A stretch of DNA of 64,000 nt from Flavobacterium tagetis (GCF_016735615.1 NZ_JAERSF010000001.1:806001-870000), one strand, 5' to 3'. Positions 35,797 through 44,441 are shown, counted from the first letter of the stretch. The notes: generated by a model not told the origin, from the letters alone. Numbers and translations: made by a program.

Positions 35797-36504
35797 ATGT
35801 TTAAGTTTAAACAATTTTCTATTAAGCAAGATAAAACCGCTATGAAAGTTGGTACCGATGGCGTTTTATTGGGTTCTTGGGCTCCTATTTCTCATAACCC
35901 TTTTAGTATTTTAGATATTGGCGCTGGAACTGGAATTATTGCTTTAATGCTTGCTCAACGATCTAATGCTGAACAAATTGATGCTCTTGAAATTGATGAA
36001 GATGCTTATGAACAGGCTGTAGAAAATTTTGAAGCTTCCCCATGGAGCGATCGCTTATTTTGCTTTCATGCTGGTTTAGATGAATTTGTAGATGAACCAG
36101 AAGATGAATACGATTTAATTGTATCCAATCCTCCTTTTTATGCAGAAGATTATAAAACAGAGAACGAACAACGTGATTTAGCTCGTTTTCAAGATGCAAT
36201 GCCTTTTGAAGAATTAGTTGAAGCTGCCGATTTATTACTTTCAGAAAACGGAATATTTGCTTTAATTATTCCTTTCAAAGAAGAAGAAAAATTTATCGCC
36301 CTAGCAAAAGAATCAGAACTTTATCCAATAAAAATCACAAGAGTGAAGGGAACTCCAAAATCGGAAATTAAACGCAGTTTATTGGCTTTTAGCCGAAATG
36401 AAGTTCCTGAGATTGAAATCGATGAACTTGTTATTGAAATCGATCGCCATGTTTATACACCAGAATATATTGAATTAACTAAAGAATTTTATTTGAAGAT
36501 GTAA
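35797..36504 (+). CDS. tRNA1(Val) N6-adenine-37 methyltransferase-like protein
   Basis: A 235-residue SAM-dependent methyltransferase of the YfiC/TrmN6 type. I start at ATG 35797 (MFKFKQFSIKQDKTAMKVGTDG), which matches the family N-terminus; the longer frame would translate the repeat. SAM motif I is DIGAGTGIIALMLA (about 39-52); the catalytic NPPF motif stands in LIVSNPPFY. The KVGTDGVLLG segment is characteristic of the group. It probably modifies A37 of tRNA-Val. Ends at a hairpin. Confidence 0.9.
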   Translation: MFKFKQFSIKQDKTAMKVGTDGVLLGSWAPISHNPFSILDIGAGTGIIALMLAQRSNAEQIDALEIDEDAYEQAVENFEASPWSDRLFCFHAGLDEFVDEPEDEYDLIVSNPPFYAEDYKTENEQRDLARFQDAMPFEELVEAADLLLSENGIFALIIPFKEEEKFIALAKESELYPIKITRVKGTPKSEIKRSLLAFSRNEVPEIEIDELVIEIDRHVYTPEYIELTKEFYLKM

Positions 36505-36507
36505 AAC

Positions 36508-36541
36508 ATCTTTGTCAAAGTTTTAAAACTCTGACAAAGAT
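36508..36541. terminator. Hairpin between convergent methyltransferase and S41 genes
   Basis: ATCTTTGTCA (36508-36517) pairs with TGACAAAGAT (36532-36541), with AGTTTTAAAACT inside. The T tail is weak. A related CTTTGTCAAAG hairpin stands at 62301. Confidence 0.65.
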
Positions 36542-36555
36542 TATATTTAGATTTT

Positions 36556-38202
36556 CTATTTCCCATTTTTAGCAAAAAGAACAGCTCTTTCCAAAACTTC
36601 ATCTCTTCCTTGCTGAATTCCTAAAATAGTAGGCTTAACTTCAATATCAGGAACAATTCCGATTCGTTGGGTTTCTTTTTTGTTTGGATAAAAAACACCA
36701 TAGCAAGTAAATGATGAACCAAATCCTTTAATGATTTGAAATCTGTAATTTGCTCCATCAGCTCCTCCAGTTTGACTTCCAATAACTACAGAATTAGGAG
36801 CCGTTTGTAAACTCATTACGGTAAACTCAGCATGACTTACAGCTTTTTCATTTGTTATAACAATTACTTTTCCTTTGTAATGATCTGGATTGTTTTTTCC
36901 GCACTTCTGAATTCCTTCTCTCCAATAATAACGTCCAGGATAATTTACATCTGGATCAAGAAATCTGGCAAATTCTTTCTCTTCAGGATTAAGCCAATCT
37001 ACAATTGGATACATAACCTCGTGTGGTCGATTTCTATTGTCGAAAATTATTGCATTTGTATTATTTAAGGCTAAAATTAAGGCTGGAACATCTGCCGGAT
37101 CAAGTTCATCAAAATCAACATAACCAATATTGCCTTCTAAAATTTTCCATTTTTCTTTATTTGGAAATTGAATTTTTAAATCTTCATACACATATCTATT
37201 AATAGACTTTACTGTAGTTTTCCCATCTCGAATAAACTCGATTTCAAATGAAGGTGTTTTTCCATTAAAAATTGCCCAATATGCATTCTTTAAAACAGAT
37301 GGTTCGTTAGATCCTTCTACATATTTTCGGTTTTCTTTCAAAATTTCTGCAATAGTCTTCCCTTCTACTTTTGTAATTACATCTCCAATTTTAATATCAT
37401 TAACTTTTGCCAGAGAATCATTTTTCAATGCAACAACAATTGCTTTTTCATCAATTATATTAACATCTACAGGAATAAATTTATCACCAAAATAGTCAAA
37501 CAATTGAGCCATACTAGTCGCAGCGTGAGTATCATTTAGCTTTACAGAAATCTCGCGCATTGCTAAATTAAAATCTTTTTCAGACTCTGATGTATAATAT
37601 CTTGGTAGCATTTCATTTAATACTTTATCCCAATTTTCATCCATTTGATATTTATATGGAAAGAAATATTCGATGTAATTCCAATATCTAAAAAGGGCCA
37701 AAAGACGTAAATTTTTATCAGTCCATTTAAAATCAGCATATTTTACCTCGTTATTAAACTTAAGAGGCACATCCCCTGTATGAAGCTCGTAATTGACATA
37801 GTATTGTTTACCTTGAATTCTGTTTTCTTCAATAAACTTTAATTTTTTAGAAAGAGATTTCGAAAACAAGTCATTTTTATTGAACCAAGACAAGTCAAAG
37901 TTTTTATCAAAATATTCTTTTTTTGACTTTACCACTTCTGCTTTTTTAATTTCACCTAAAGAAACAATCCAATTTTCTATTACTAAAGAAAATGCTTCCG
38001 AAGTCTTCGCTTCTTCAACTTTTGGCAGAATTTGAAATAGTTGTTCATCCCAGTTTTTACTGCCGTTTGCAACATTTGGATGATAATATTTTAAAAATCC
38101 CCAAACTTTGCAAGTTGCTGCGAGTTTTTGAGTTTCTGTTATTGGTTTTGAAAAAGAGAATTGAAACAATAGTAAAAATGCAATAAGTACTGTTTTTTTC
38201 AT
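36556..38202 (-). CDS. S41-family (C-terminal processing) peptidase
   Basis: A 548-residue exported serine peptidase. Signal peptide 1-19. A family N-terminal helical part (ATCKVWGFLKYYHPN) comes first, a PDZ domain about 250-320 (SLAKVNDIKIGDVITKVEG), then the S41 core (about 350-540) with likely nucleophile in AVSHAEFTV and the GSQTGGADG segment. It is a full-length paralogue of the gene cut at the window end; both share the C-terminal GVFYPNKKETQR and VKPTILG segments. Role not evident; it does not belong clearly to the adjacent secretion genes, though it is on their strand. Confidence 0.92.
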   Translation of the reverse strand: MKKTVLIAFLLLFQFSFSKPITETQKLAATCKVWGFLKYYHPNVANGSKNWDEQLFQILPKVEEAKTSEAFSLVIENWIVSLGEIKKAEVVKSKKEYFDKNFDLSWFNKNDLFSKSLSKKLKFIEENRIQGKQYYVNYELHTGDVPLKFNNEVKYADFKWTDKNLRLLALFRYWNYIEYFFPYKYQMDENWDKVLNEMLPRYYTSESEKDFNLAMREISVKLNDTHAATSMAQLFDYFGDKFIPVDVNIIDEKAIVVALKNDSLAKVNDIKIGDVITKVEGKTIAEILKENRKYVEGSNEPSVLKNAYWAIFNGKTPSFEIEFIRDGKTTVKSINRYVYEDLKIQFPNKEKWKILEGNIGYVDFDELDPADVPALILALNNTNAIIFDNRNRPHEVMYPIVDWLNPEEKEFARFLDPDVNYPGRYYWREGIQKCGKNNPDHYKGKVIVITNEKAVSHAEFTVMSLQTAPNSVVIGSQTGGADGANYRFQIIKGFGSSFTCYGVFYPNKKETQRIGIVPDIEVKPTILGIQQGRDEVLERAVLFAKNGK

Positions 38203-38240
38203 TTAAAGATTTAGGGGTTTAGGGTTAGTTAAAGTTAATT

Positions 38241-39536
38241 TTAAACTTGTTCAAAAATATTTTTAAACTGATACAGAATTCTTTCGATTAAATGCAGATC
38301 TTCGGTTACAATTTCTGCGCTTCCTTTCATTTCCTGCTGAAAGGCAATCTGTTTATTGTATGATGTTTTTAGTCCGTCTGGAAGGGCTACGTCTATAAGC
38401 AAGTTTCCATCTTTGTCGGGAACCAGCGAAATGTTTTTGATTTCGCCCTTTAAAACCCCAAACTCTCTGTCAGGGAAATTGGCTAGACGAATATTGACCC
38501 GTTGCCCCACTTTGATTTTTCCTGAATTTAAAGCCGGTGCTTTTACTTTTCCTATAAAACTGTTTTTAGCATCGGGAATTATTGAAAACACATTATCTCC
38601 AACGTTTATGGTCTGGTTTTCATTCCAAACTTGCAGAAAAGTGACTTTACCGCTAATAGAAGATTTTAGCGCATAGGCCAATTCCCAGTCTTTTATCACT
38701 TTTTTAAGCTGATAAAACGACTGCGATACGCTACGCCCAAGATTTACTTCTTCTCTAGTGCTATTTATCTGCAAATTCTGACTTGATTTTGTGTTGTCAA
38801 TCAAAGAAGACCTTAATTGAGAAATCGACGATAATAAACCTCTATAATTTTTTTGCGCCTGAAGAAAACTTAATTTTTTAGCTTCCATTTCCTGAGCAGA
38901 AATAATTCCTTTATTGAACAAGGTTTCAAAACGCGCAACTTCATTTTTCTGAAGTTCCAATTCCCGTTCATTAATTATTTTCTGTTGCTGCAGAATTTCT
39001 ATTCTTTCGGTTATCTGAATTTTTTCAGACTGTTGCGCCCTGCTTTCCACTTGAAAAGGATGCAAGTCTTTATTTAATTCCTGCGCCTGATAATCTTTTT
39101 GGAATACTGCAAAGGCACTTTCTATCTCTCCTAACTGTTTATTTTGCAATAATGCGAAAGGAAATTCTTTTTTGGAATTATTTATATCATAACCATCAAC
39201 AATATTTTTAAGCACAAAAACATCTTTGTAATTAGCTGTGTTTTCAATAATAGCCAGTGTACTATTTTTAGAAACAAAGGTTTTATTTTTAACCAAAATT
39301 GCTTCAATGCGTCCAGAAGATTTTGAAACTATTTTCTCCGGCGGAATATTAGTGGTAATTACAATTTCGGTTTTTACAACATCTGGATATTTGACAAACC
39401 AGGAAACAAAAAACAGCATGATAATGATGGCAAATATCAGAACGGTTCCCCATCGTATCATCCAATGTGGCACTTTGGTTAGGATATCTTGAACCTCTTC
39501 GCTTCTTAACTCAAATGTATCGTTGTTTTCTGCCAT
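38241..39536 (-). CDS. HlyD-family membrane-fusion protein for peptide export
   Basis: A 431-residue periplasmic adaptor with one N-terminal membrane helix (about 31-49). A lipoyl/barrel-sandwich half-motif follows (KSSGRIEAILVKNKTFVSKN). Then comes a long coiled-coil hairpin (about 140-260: EKIQITERIEILQQQKIINE) and the C-terminal beta-barrel with KAPALNSGKIKVGQRVNIRL. It starts 2 bp after the stop of the C39 ABC transporter gene, so the two form a type I export unit. An outer-membrane TolC-like partner is not encoded here. Confidence 0.93.
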   Translation of the reverse strand: MAENNDTFELRSEEVQDILTKVPHWMIRWGTVLIFAIIIMLFFVSWFVKYPDVVKTEIVITTNIPPEKIVSKSSGRIEAILVKNKTFVSKNSTLAIIENTANYKDVFVLKNIVDGYDINNSKKEFPFALLQNKQLGEIESAFAVFQKDYQAQELNKDLHPFQVESRAQQSEKIQITERIEILQQQKIINERELELQKNEVARFETLFNKGIISAQEMEAKKLSFLQAQKNYRGLLSSISQLRSSLIDNTKSSQNLQINSTREEVNLGRSVSQSFYQLKKVIKDWELAYALKSSISGKVTFLQVWNENQTINVGDNVFSIIPDAKNSFIGKVKAPALNSGKIKVGQRVNIRLANFPDREFGVLKGEIKNISLVPDKDGNLLIDVALPDGLKTSYNKQIAFQQEMKGSAEIVTEDLHLIERILYQFKNIFEQV

Positions 39537-39538
39537 AA

Positions 39539-41731
39539 TTAATTTCCTAACTGCAATTGGTTTCTAACCAATTCAAAATAATTTCCTTTCTGTTCCACCA
39601 ATGCCGAATGATTTCCGATTTCGATAATTTTCCCTTTATCCAAAACCACAATCTGATCCGCATTCATAACCGTACTCAATCTATGTGCTATTACCACAAC
39701 TGTTTTATCTTTGAAAAAGATGTCTAGTTTTTTCATAATCTCCTTTTCATTATTCGCGTCTAATGCTGAAGTCGCTTCATCAAAAAACAGAATTTCAGGA
39801 TTTTTATAAACCGCTCTGGCAATCAGAAGACGCTGTTTCTGTCCGGTACTCATTCCTAATCCTTCTGCACCGATTTTGGTATTATAGCCCAATGGCAGTT
39901 CACTTATATATTGCTGTATATTGGCTACATCTGCTGCGTAAATCAATCGCTGTTTATCAATTTTTTCTGCTCCAAAGGCAATATTGTTCGCAATGGTGTT
40001 GCTGAAAATAAAACCTTCCTGCATTACGGCTCCGATATTAGATCTCCATGCATGCTGAGATATATTTTTAAGCTGTGTATTCCCAATCAAAACTTCTCCT
40101 TTTTCAGGTTCGTAGAACTTTAAAAGCAGTTTCATTAAAGTTGTTTTTCCGCTTCCGCTAACTCCTACTATCGCTGTAACTTTATTAGACGGAATTATTA
40201 GGCTTAAATTATCTAAAACAGGAACATCTGATCCTAAATAACGAAAAGTAAGGTTTTTAATTTCGATATCTGCATTTTGCGGCACATCGCTTGTTTGATG
40301 GATTTCCTGTTGCAATTCATCTTCTTTCTGATGAATCTCTGATAATCTGGCAAGCGAAATTTTAGCATCCTGCCATTCTCTCACAAATTCGATCAATTGG
40401 GTAATTGGGCCATTTAAGCTTCCTACAATTGCACTTATGGCAAGCATCATCCCAAGTGTTATAGAACCGTCTATTACCAGTTTGGCTGATAGAAAAATGA
40501 TAAATATGTTTTTTAATTCATTAATGACCGAAGATCCTATTGCCTGTGTCTGTTCTAAAGCCAGTCCTTTTATCGAAATCCTGAAAAGTCTTGCCTGAAC
40601 ATACTCCCAACCCCAACGGTTTTGTTTTTCGGCATTATGAAGCTTAATTTCCTGCATCCCGTTTATGAGTTCCATTACTTTATTCTGTTCGTTGGAAACC
40701 TCTGCAAATCGTTTATAATCCAAAGCTTCCCTTCTTTTCAAAAACAGAACGATCCAGCCGAAGTAAAGTAAGCTTCCTGCAAAAAAGACTAAAAAAATCT
40801 TGAGATTGAAATAGGCCAAAACAGCCCCCATAACAAACATATTAATTACAGAAAAAAGAACATTAAGAGAGGATGTCGTCAATATCTTTTCGATTCGGCG
40901 ATGATCGTTTATTCGCTGCATAATATCTCCTGTCATTCTTACATCGAAAAAAGAAATTGGCAGATTCATTAATTTGATGAAAAAATCTGAAATAAGAGAA
41001 ATATTGATTCTGGTAGATAAATGCAGTAAAATCCAGCTTCTGACAAGTTCCAAGCATGTTCTTCCTGCAAAAACAAAAAGCATAGCAAAGAGAATCAGAT
41101 AGATAAAATGGATATTCTGGTTCTGAATTCCAACATCGACAATACTCTGAGTTAAGAAAGGAAAAATTAAATTGAGCAAACTGCTCGCAAAAAGTCCAAT
41201 AGCAAGCTGAACAAGAAATGATTTGTATTGAAATAAATATTGGGTAAGAAATCTAAATCCTAATCCTGAATTTTCCTCTTTATCAAAATCAGATTGAAAA
41301 AAATTTGGCGTTGGTTCGATCAATAATGCAATTCCTTCTTTTGTTTCATCATGGGCATTATTTCCAATCCAGAACTTTACAAATTCTTCTTTATCGTATT
41401 TTAAAAGACCAAAACCTGGATCTGAGATATAATATTTCCCTTTTTTTATTTTATAAAGTACTACATAATGATCTTTATTCCAATGCAGAATACATGGCAG
41501 CGGAGCTTCTTCAATTCTTTTTACAGAGAGTTTTACTCCTAAAGTTCTAAATCCTATTTTTTCGGCAGCATCACTCAAAAAAAGCAAATTACTCCCTTCA
41601 CGAGTTGTTTCGCTAAAATTCCTCAACTCCTGAATATTGATTGTTTTACCGTAATATTTAGCAATGATTTTTAAACATGTCGGTCCGCAATCTTTATTAT
41701 CTGCCTGTCTATAATGAGCGAATTTTTTCAA
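39539..41731 (-). CDS. C39-peptidase-containing ABC transporter for GG-leader peptides
   Basis: A 730-residue peptidase/exporter. The N-terminal C39 peptidase (1-135) has the triad Cys15 (DCGPTC), His88 (DHYVVL) and Asp104 (ISDPG), so it should cleave leaders after double-glycine-type sites. Residues about 160-450 are the six-helix membrane domain. The ABC ATPase has Walker A GVSGSGKTT near 525, the signature MSTGQKQRLLIARA and Walker B EILFFDEATSALD. It exports and matures the small precursors encoded just upstream. A terminator lies between them and this gene, so expression may be uncoupled or by read-through. Confidence 0.95.
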   Translation of the reverse strand: MKKFAHYRQADNKDCGPTCLKIIAKYYGKTINIQELRNFSETTREGSNLLFLSDAAEKIGFRTLGVKLSVKRIEEAPLPCILHWNKDHYVVLYKIKKGKYYISDPGFGLLKYDKEEFVKFWIGNNAHDETKEGIALLIEPTPNFFQSDFDKEENSGLGFRFLTQYLFQYKSFLVQLAIGLFASSLLNLIFPFLTQSIVDVGIQNQNIHFIYLILFAMLFVFAGRTCLELVRSWILLHLSTRINISLISDFFIKLMNLPISFFDVRMTGDIMQRINDHRRIEKILTTSSLNVLFSVINMFVMGAVLAYFNLKIFLVFFAGSLLYFGWIVLFLKRREALDYKRFAEVSNEQNKVMELINGMQEIKLHNAEKQNRWGWEYVQARLFRISIKGLALEQTQAIGSSVINELKNIFIIFLSAKLVIDGSITLGMMLAISAIVGSLNGPITQLIEFVREWQDAKISLARLSEIHQKEDELQQEIHQTSDVPQNADIEIKNLTFRYLGSDVPVLDNLSLIIPSNKVTAIVGVSGSGKTTLMKLLLKFYEPEKGEVLIGNTQLKNISQHAWRSNIGAVMQEGFIFSNTIANNIAFGAEKIDKQRLIYAADVANIQQYISELPLGYNTKIGAEGLGMSTGQKQRLLIARAVYKNPEILFFDEATSALDANNEKEIMKKLDIFFKDKTVVVIAHRLSTVMNADQIVVLDKGKIIEIGNHSALVEQKGNYFELVRNQLQLGN

Positions 41732-42050
41732 TTTATTTTGATTTATCCTCGACCAATTTAAGAAAAAAATTTCTTGTTAATCCAAATCCATAAAAAAAAC
41801 AGAGAAGACCTAAATCTTCTCTGTTTCAGTATTTAAAAACAAATTTTTAGCAACACAATTTCTTTAGGACATGGCCGCGGTTACCCTAACCAAATAAATT
41901 AACACAGCGACCAACTCCTAAGAATCTCAGTACCAATCATCAATACTGAGAATATGCTCAATGTTCCACGATCGAGCGCCTATACATTCAAAAAAAACAT
42001 GACTAAATTCTAAATAAGGCTATATCGGTTACTTTTAAAAAAGTTAAAAA
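41732..42050. other. 319-bp spacer between transporter and precursor genes
   Basis: It contains the hairpin at 41797-41826. The rest has no intact ORF; minus-strand frames show a short stretch ending LKKLCC-stop that faintly recalls the end of the first precursor but lacks a leader. No recognisable promoter for the transporter was found. Confidence 0.5.
41797..41826 (-). terminator. Terminator after the precursor-peptide genes
   Basis: AAACAGAGAAGA (41797-41808) pairs perfectly with TCTTCTCTGTTT (41815-41826), loop CCTAAA. On the minus strand the stem is followed by eight T. It lets short precursor mRNA outnumber transporter mRNA. Confidence 0.88.
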
Positions 42051-42242
42051 TCAACAACAAAGACGACTTGAATCACAAATACCCGATGATGTATTTAGCG
42101 GACAAGTTTCGCCTAATGGTATTAAAATGCATCCTGCTTGTAGGGCATAAACCCAGCATTCTGGAATTCCTCCTTTTATAGTTTTCTGCTCATTTCTATT
42201 AATGTGCTGAGCACCTTCAAGGCTTAAAATTTTCTTTAACAT
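42051..42242 (-). CDS. GG-leader precursor peptide 1, six core cysteines
   Basis: A 63-residue precursor. The leader (25 residues) begins MLKKILSLEG and ends EQKTIKGG, a canonical double-glycine site for a C39 peptidase. The 38-residue core has Cys at core positions 4, 13, 22, 31, 37 and 38: four cysteines spaced exactly nine residues apart, then a terminal CC. The even number suggests three disulfides, fitting the thiol oxidase encoded upstream. Likely a secreted bacteriocin-like or signalling peptide; no homologue recognised. Confidence 0.85.
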   Translation of the reverse strand: MLKKILSLEGAQHINRNEQKTIKGGIPECWVYALQAGCILIPLGETCPLNTSSGICDSSRLCC

Positions 42243-42309
42243 ATTTAATACCGTATTTCTTAGATAGTAAAAGAGAAAATACTCTCTGTTACTATTTAAA
42301 GATTAAAAA

Positions 42310-42444
42310 TTAGCAAGCATAATATTTTTCGACACCAGCATCATTACAATTCAGTTCTTGTGAATACTCACTAGCCAAAATGCTTTTTTGCTCTTTTTTA
42401 GTAAGCTTTCTTGTTTCTTTGCTCTTTAAAATTTTTTCTAACAT
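42310..42444 (-). CDS. GG-type leader precursor peptide 2, two core cysteines (44 aa)
   Basis: A very short gene, easily missed. ATG at 42444, stop TAA at 42310-42312. The first 21 residues (MLEKILKSKETRKLTKKEQK) align with the leaders of the two neighbours. The expected GG position reads ILAS, so the cleavage site is atypical (Ala-Ser in place of Gly-Gly). The remainder carries two cysteines and ends KYYAC, with a C-terminal Cys like its neighbours. Same strand and spacing as the flanking precursors (67 and 68 bp). Confidence 0.78.
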   Translation of the reverse strand: MLEKILKSKETRKLTKKEQKSILASEYSQELNCNDAGVEKYYAC

Positions 42445-42512
42445 AACTAGTTATTTACGTTTTTTTGGTTTAAGCCTCAAATCTGTAATAACTTGATGCT
42501 TAAAAAAATCTT

Positions 42513-42695
42513 CTAACAGCTTCCAACATAATTATTTGGTATGCAGTTCCAGTATGCCGTCACAGTTCCAAATTCTGTACATCGTTTAGCTTTAAATCCG
42601 TCTTCACAAATTGGAGCATGATCTCCATTTATTGTTTTCAGTTCATTTGCAGTCAATTCTACTACGCCTTTCAATTTCAAAATGTTCTTTAACAT
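42513..42695 (-). CDS. GG-type leader precursor peptide 3, four core cysteines
   Basis: A 60-residue precursor whose leader MLKNILKLKG...ELKTINGD parallels precursors 1 and 2. The processing site reads Asn-Gly-Asp instead of Gly-Gly. The core has cysteines at residues 30, 39, 51 and 60, again with nine-residue spacings (30-39, 51-60) and a C-terminal Cys (YVGSC). It lies 70 bp downstream of the oxidase gene. Probably exported by the C39 transporter, but whether cleavage is efficient at this site is unclear. Confidence 0.82.
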   Translation of the reverse strand: MLKNILKLKGVVELTANELKTINGDHAPICEDGFKAKRCTEFGTVTAYWNCIPNNYVGSC

Positions 42696-42765
42696 GTCCG
42701 CAGGTTTTAAAATTTGGGTTAATCATTTCTATTTTTAACAGTCGAAACTTCTGTTTTTATACCTC

Positions 42766-44322
42766 CTATGCTATTTTTTCCAAAACTTGAACTTCCTCTA
42801 CAAAATCATTTAAGAAATACTTCAATTCATTCAATTCATATTCATTTGGAAATAGCCTTTCATTTACAATTTTAATTGGTGTATAATTAAAATTGTTCAT
42901 AGAGCACCAATCGTATTGTTTCTGAATTTCCTGATTTATCATCATGCTTACAGAATCAACATTCCATTTTTTAAGCCATTTTTTGTATATCATTCTCTTG
43001 ATGTACCAATCTGAAATTGCCTCAACCGTTTTTCCAGGTGTTGTTCTGTTAATGGCCAAAAGTCTTTCTACAACTGCTTTATAAGGATTATCGTTATTTT
43101 CTGGATTAATATTAAAAAGAACATTCAAAAATATTTTGTCTGGAAATTTTAATACTAAATCAAAAGCCTCTTGAAAAGTCTTATAACAATGTCCGCAACT
43201 TGGACTAAGAATTATAGAAAGTCTAACTCCTGCATTTTTATTGCCAAATGTCAAGCCTCTTAAATCTTCAAATCCTTTTGTATATTTTACTTTTTTAGAC
43301 AAAAAATTTAATAAAGAGTAATTTCTTTTAAATTTCTTAAGTTCCTTTAAAGAGTTTTCATTATCAAGCATTTTTCTAATCATTACTTTAACTGTTGCCC
43401 AGATTGGTATTAAAAGCAATAAAGAAAATACATATGGGAAAATTTCATTAAAACTAAAGTTCAATTTAAAAAGGTCTGACGAAAACCAAATAATACTCTG
43501 AACTAATATTAAAAATGATATTGCTAGACACATAACACACCATTTTTGGATCTCGAATTTTTGAATCCAAATCGAACACACTATTATTGGAATAGCTAAC
43601 AAACTCAAAAATCCAACAAAAACAGCTGAGCCTAAAGGCTGAACCAATATTGCAACAATACTTGAGCTAAAGAAAAGCAAAGGCAAATCTGAAAAACTCA
43701 ACCATTTATTTGCAATATCATCATTAAAACTTATCACAGAGTGACAAGAAGAATTTGTACTTAAATTGCAGAATTTTGAAATTACTGTATTTTTAACTCC
43801 CCATCTTTCTTGTACAATAAATATACTTACAACTAAACCAAGAACTGATGTTACCAAAAAAGAAGCGCTAAAGAGATCAAAACGATTATAGAAAAAAGAC
43901 AATCCTCCTACAAGTACAAGTGGCATAAAATATTTTAACCAATTATATTCCACTTTAAGATTATCCCTTGCTACTACATTGTTTGGCTCAATGGCAACAA
44001 TTACACCATTCCAGTCTAAAAGGAATTTATCATAAGATAATTTTTGAGTTCCTTTTTTTGTGGTTGTGATTCTAACACCGCTTTTAATCTTTTCGACTAA
44101 TATTAATTCATCTTTAAAATACGCCAAAAAGTTTGAAGGCAAATCTTCAATCTGCTCTTTCGAAACTCTTACTGCTGCATTCTCTACAGAAAGCAAATCA
44201 AACGAATCTGTAATGGCAAACAAACTCGGATAATTTGGATGAGACAAAAACAGGTCTTTGAACTCATTCTTTATGTCTGAGTAGCGATTGATTTGCAGAA
44301 ATTTTTGGACCAGTTTTAACAT
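42766..44322 (-). CDS. C39-like / VKOR / thioredoxin fusion thiol oxidase
   Basis: A 518-residue membrane protein with three parts. Residues 1-115 resemble a C39 peptidase fold (SHPNYPSLFAITDSFDLL, EDLPSNFLAYFK) but lack the catalytic cysteine, so this part may bind leaders rather than cut them. Residues about 130-320 are a vitamin K epoxide reductase domain with loop cysteines 185 and 193 and the active WCVMC (262, 265). Residues 350-518 are a DsbA-like thioredoxin domain with C376-G-H-C379 and cis-Pro482. It should introduce disulfides using quinone. First gene before three Cys-containing precursors, hence likely their maturase. Confidence 0.9.
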   Translation of the reverse strand: MLKLVQKFLQINRYSDIKNEFKDLFLSHPNYPSLFAITDSFDLLSVENAAVRVSKEQIEDLPSNFLAYFKDELILVEKIKSGVRITTTKKGTQKLSYDKFLLDWNGVIVAIEPNNVVARDNLKVEYNWLKYFMPLVLVGGLSFFYNRFDLFSASFLVTSVLGLVVSIFIVQERWGVKNTVISKFCNLSTNSSCHSVISFNDDIANKWLSFSDLPLLFFSSSIVAILVQPLGSAVFVGFLSLLAIPIIVCSIWIQKFEIQKWCVMCLAISFLILVQSIIWFSSDLFKLNFSFNEIFPYVFSLLLLIPIWATVKVMIRKMLDNENSLKELKKFKRNYSLLNFLSKKVKYTKGFEDLRGLTFGNKNAGVRLSIILSPSCGHCYKTFQEAFDLVLKFPDKIFLNVLFNINPENNDNPYKAVVERLLAINRTTPGKTVEAISDWYIKRMIYKKWLKKWNVDSVSMMINQEIQKQYDWCSMNNFNYTPIKIVNERLFPNEYELNELKYFLNDFVEEVQVLEKIA

Positions 44323-44356
44323 CGTTTTTGATCGTTTTTAAATCATAATTACACTG

Positions 44357-44364
44357 CAAAGATT
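44357..44364 (-). promoter_or_regulatory. Weak -7-like box before the oxidase gene
   Basis: Minus-strand AATCTTTG followed by CA differs from TAnnTTTG only at the first base. It lies 35 bp upstream of the oxidase start. A weak promoter would suit an activator-dependent operon. Confidence 0.35.
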
Positions 44365-44406
44365 GGGGTTTTTATTGATAAAAATCACATAAACACATAC
44401 ATTTTA

Positions 44407-44441
44407 TTAATTATACCACATACAATTTATAAATTATACCA
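44407..44441. promoter_or_regulatory. Direct-repeat pair, candidate AraC-type activator site
   Basis: TTAATTATACCA (44407-44418) and TAAATTATACCA (44430-44441) match at 11 of 12 positions and start 23 bp apart, about two helical turns. They lie 43-85 bp upstream of the weak -7 box of the oxidase-precursor operon, where an AraC-type activator would bind. The regulator at 45255-47030 is a candidate. Confidence 0.45.

Noticed and set aside
41835..42050. Possible fourth Cys-rich precursor (minus-strand frame ending LKKLCC)
   Set aside because: Contains an internal stop and no MLKxIL leader; similarity to precursor 1 limited to the last few residues.
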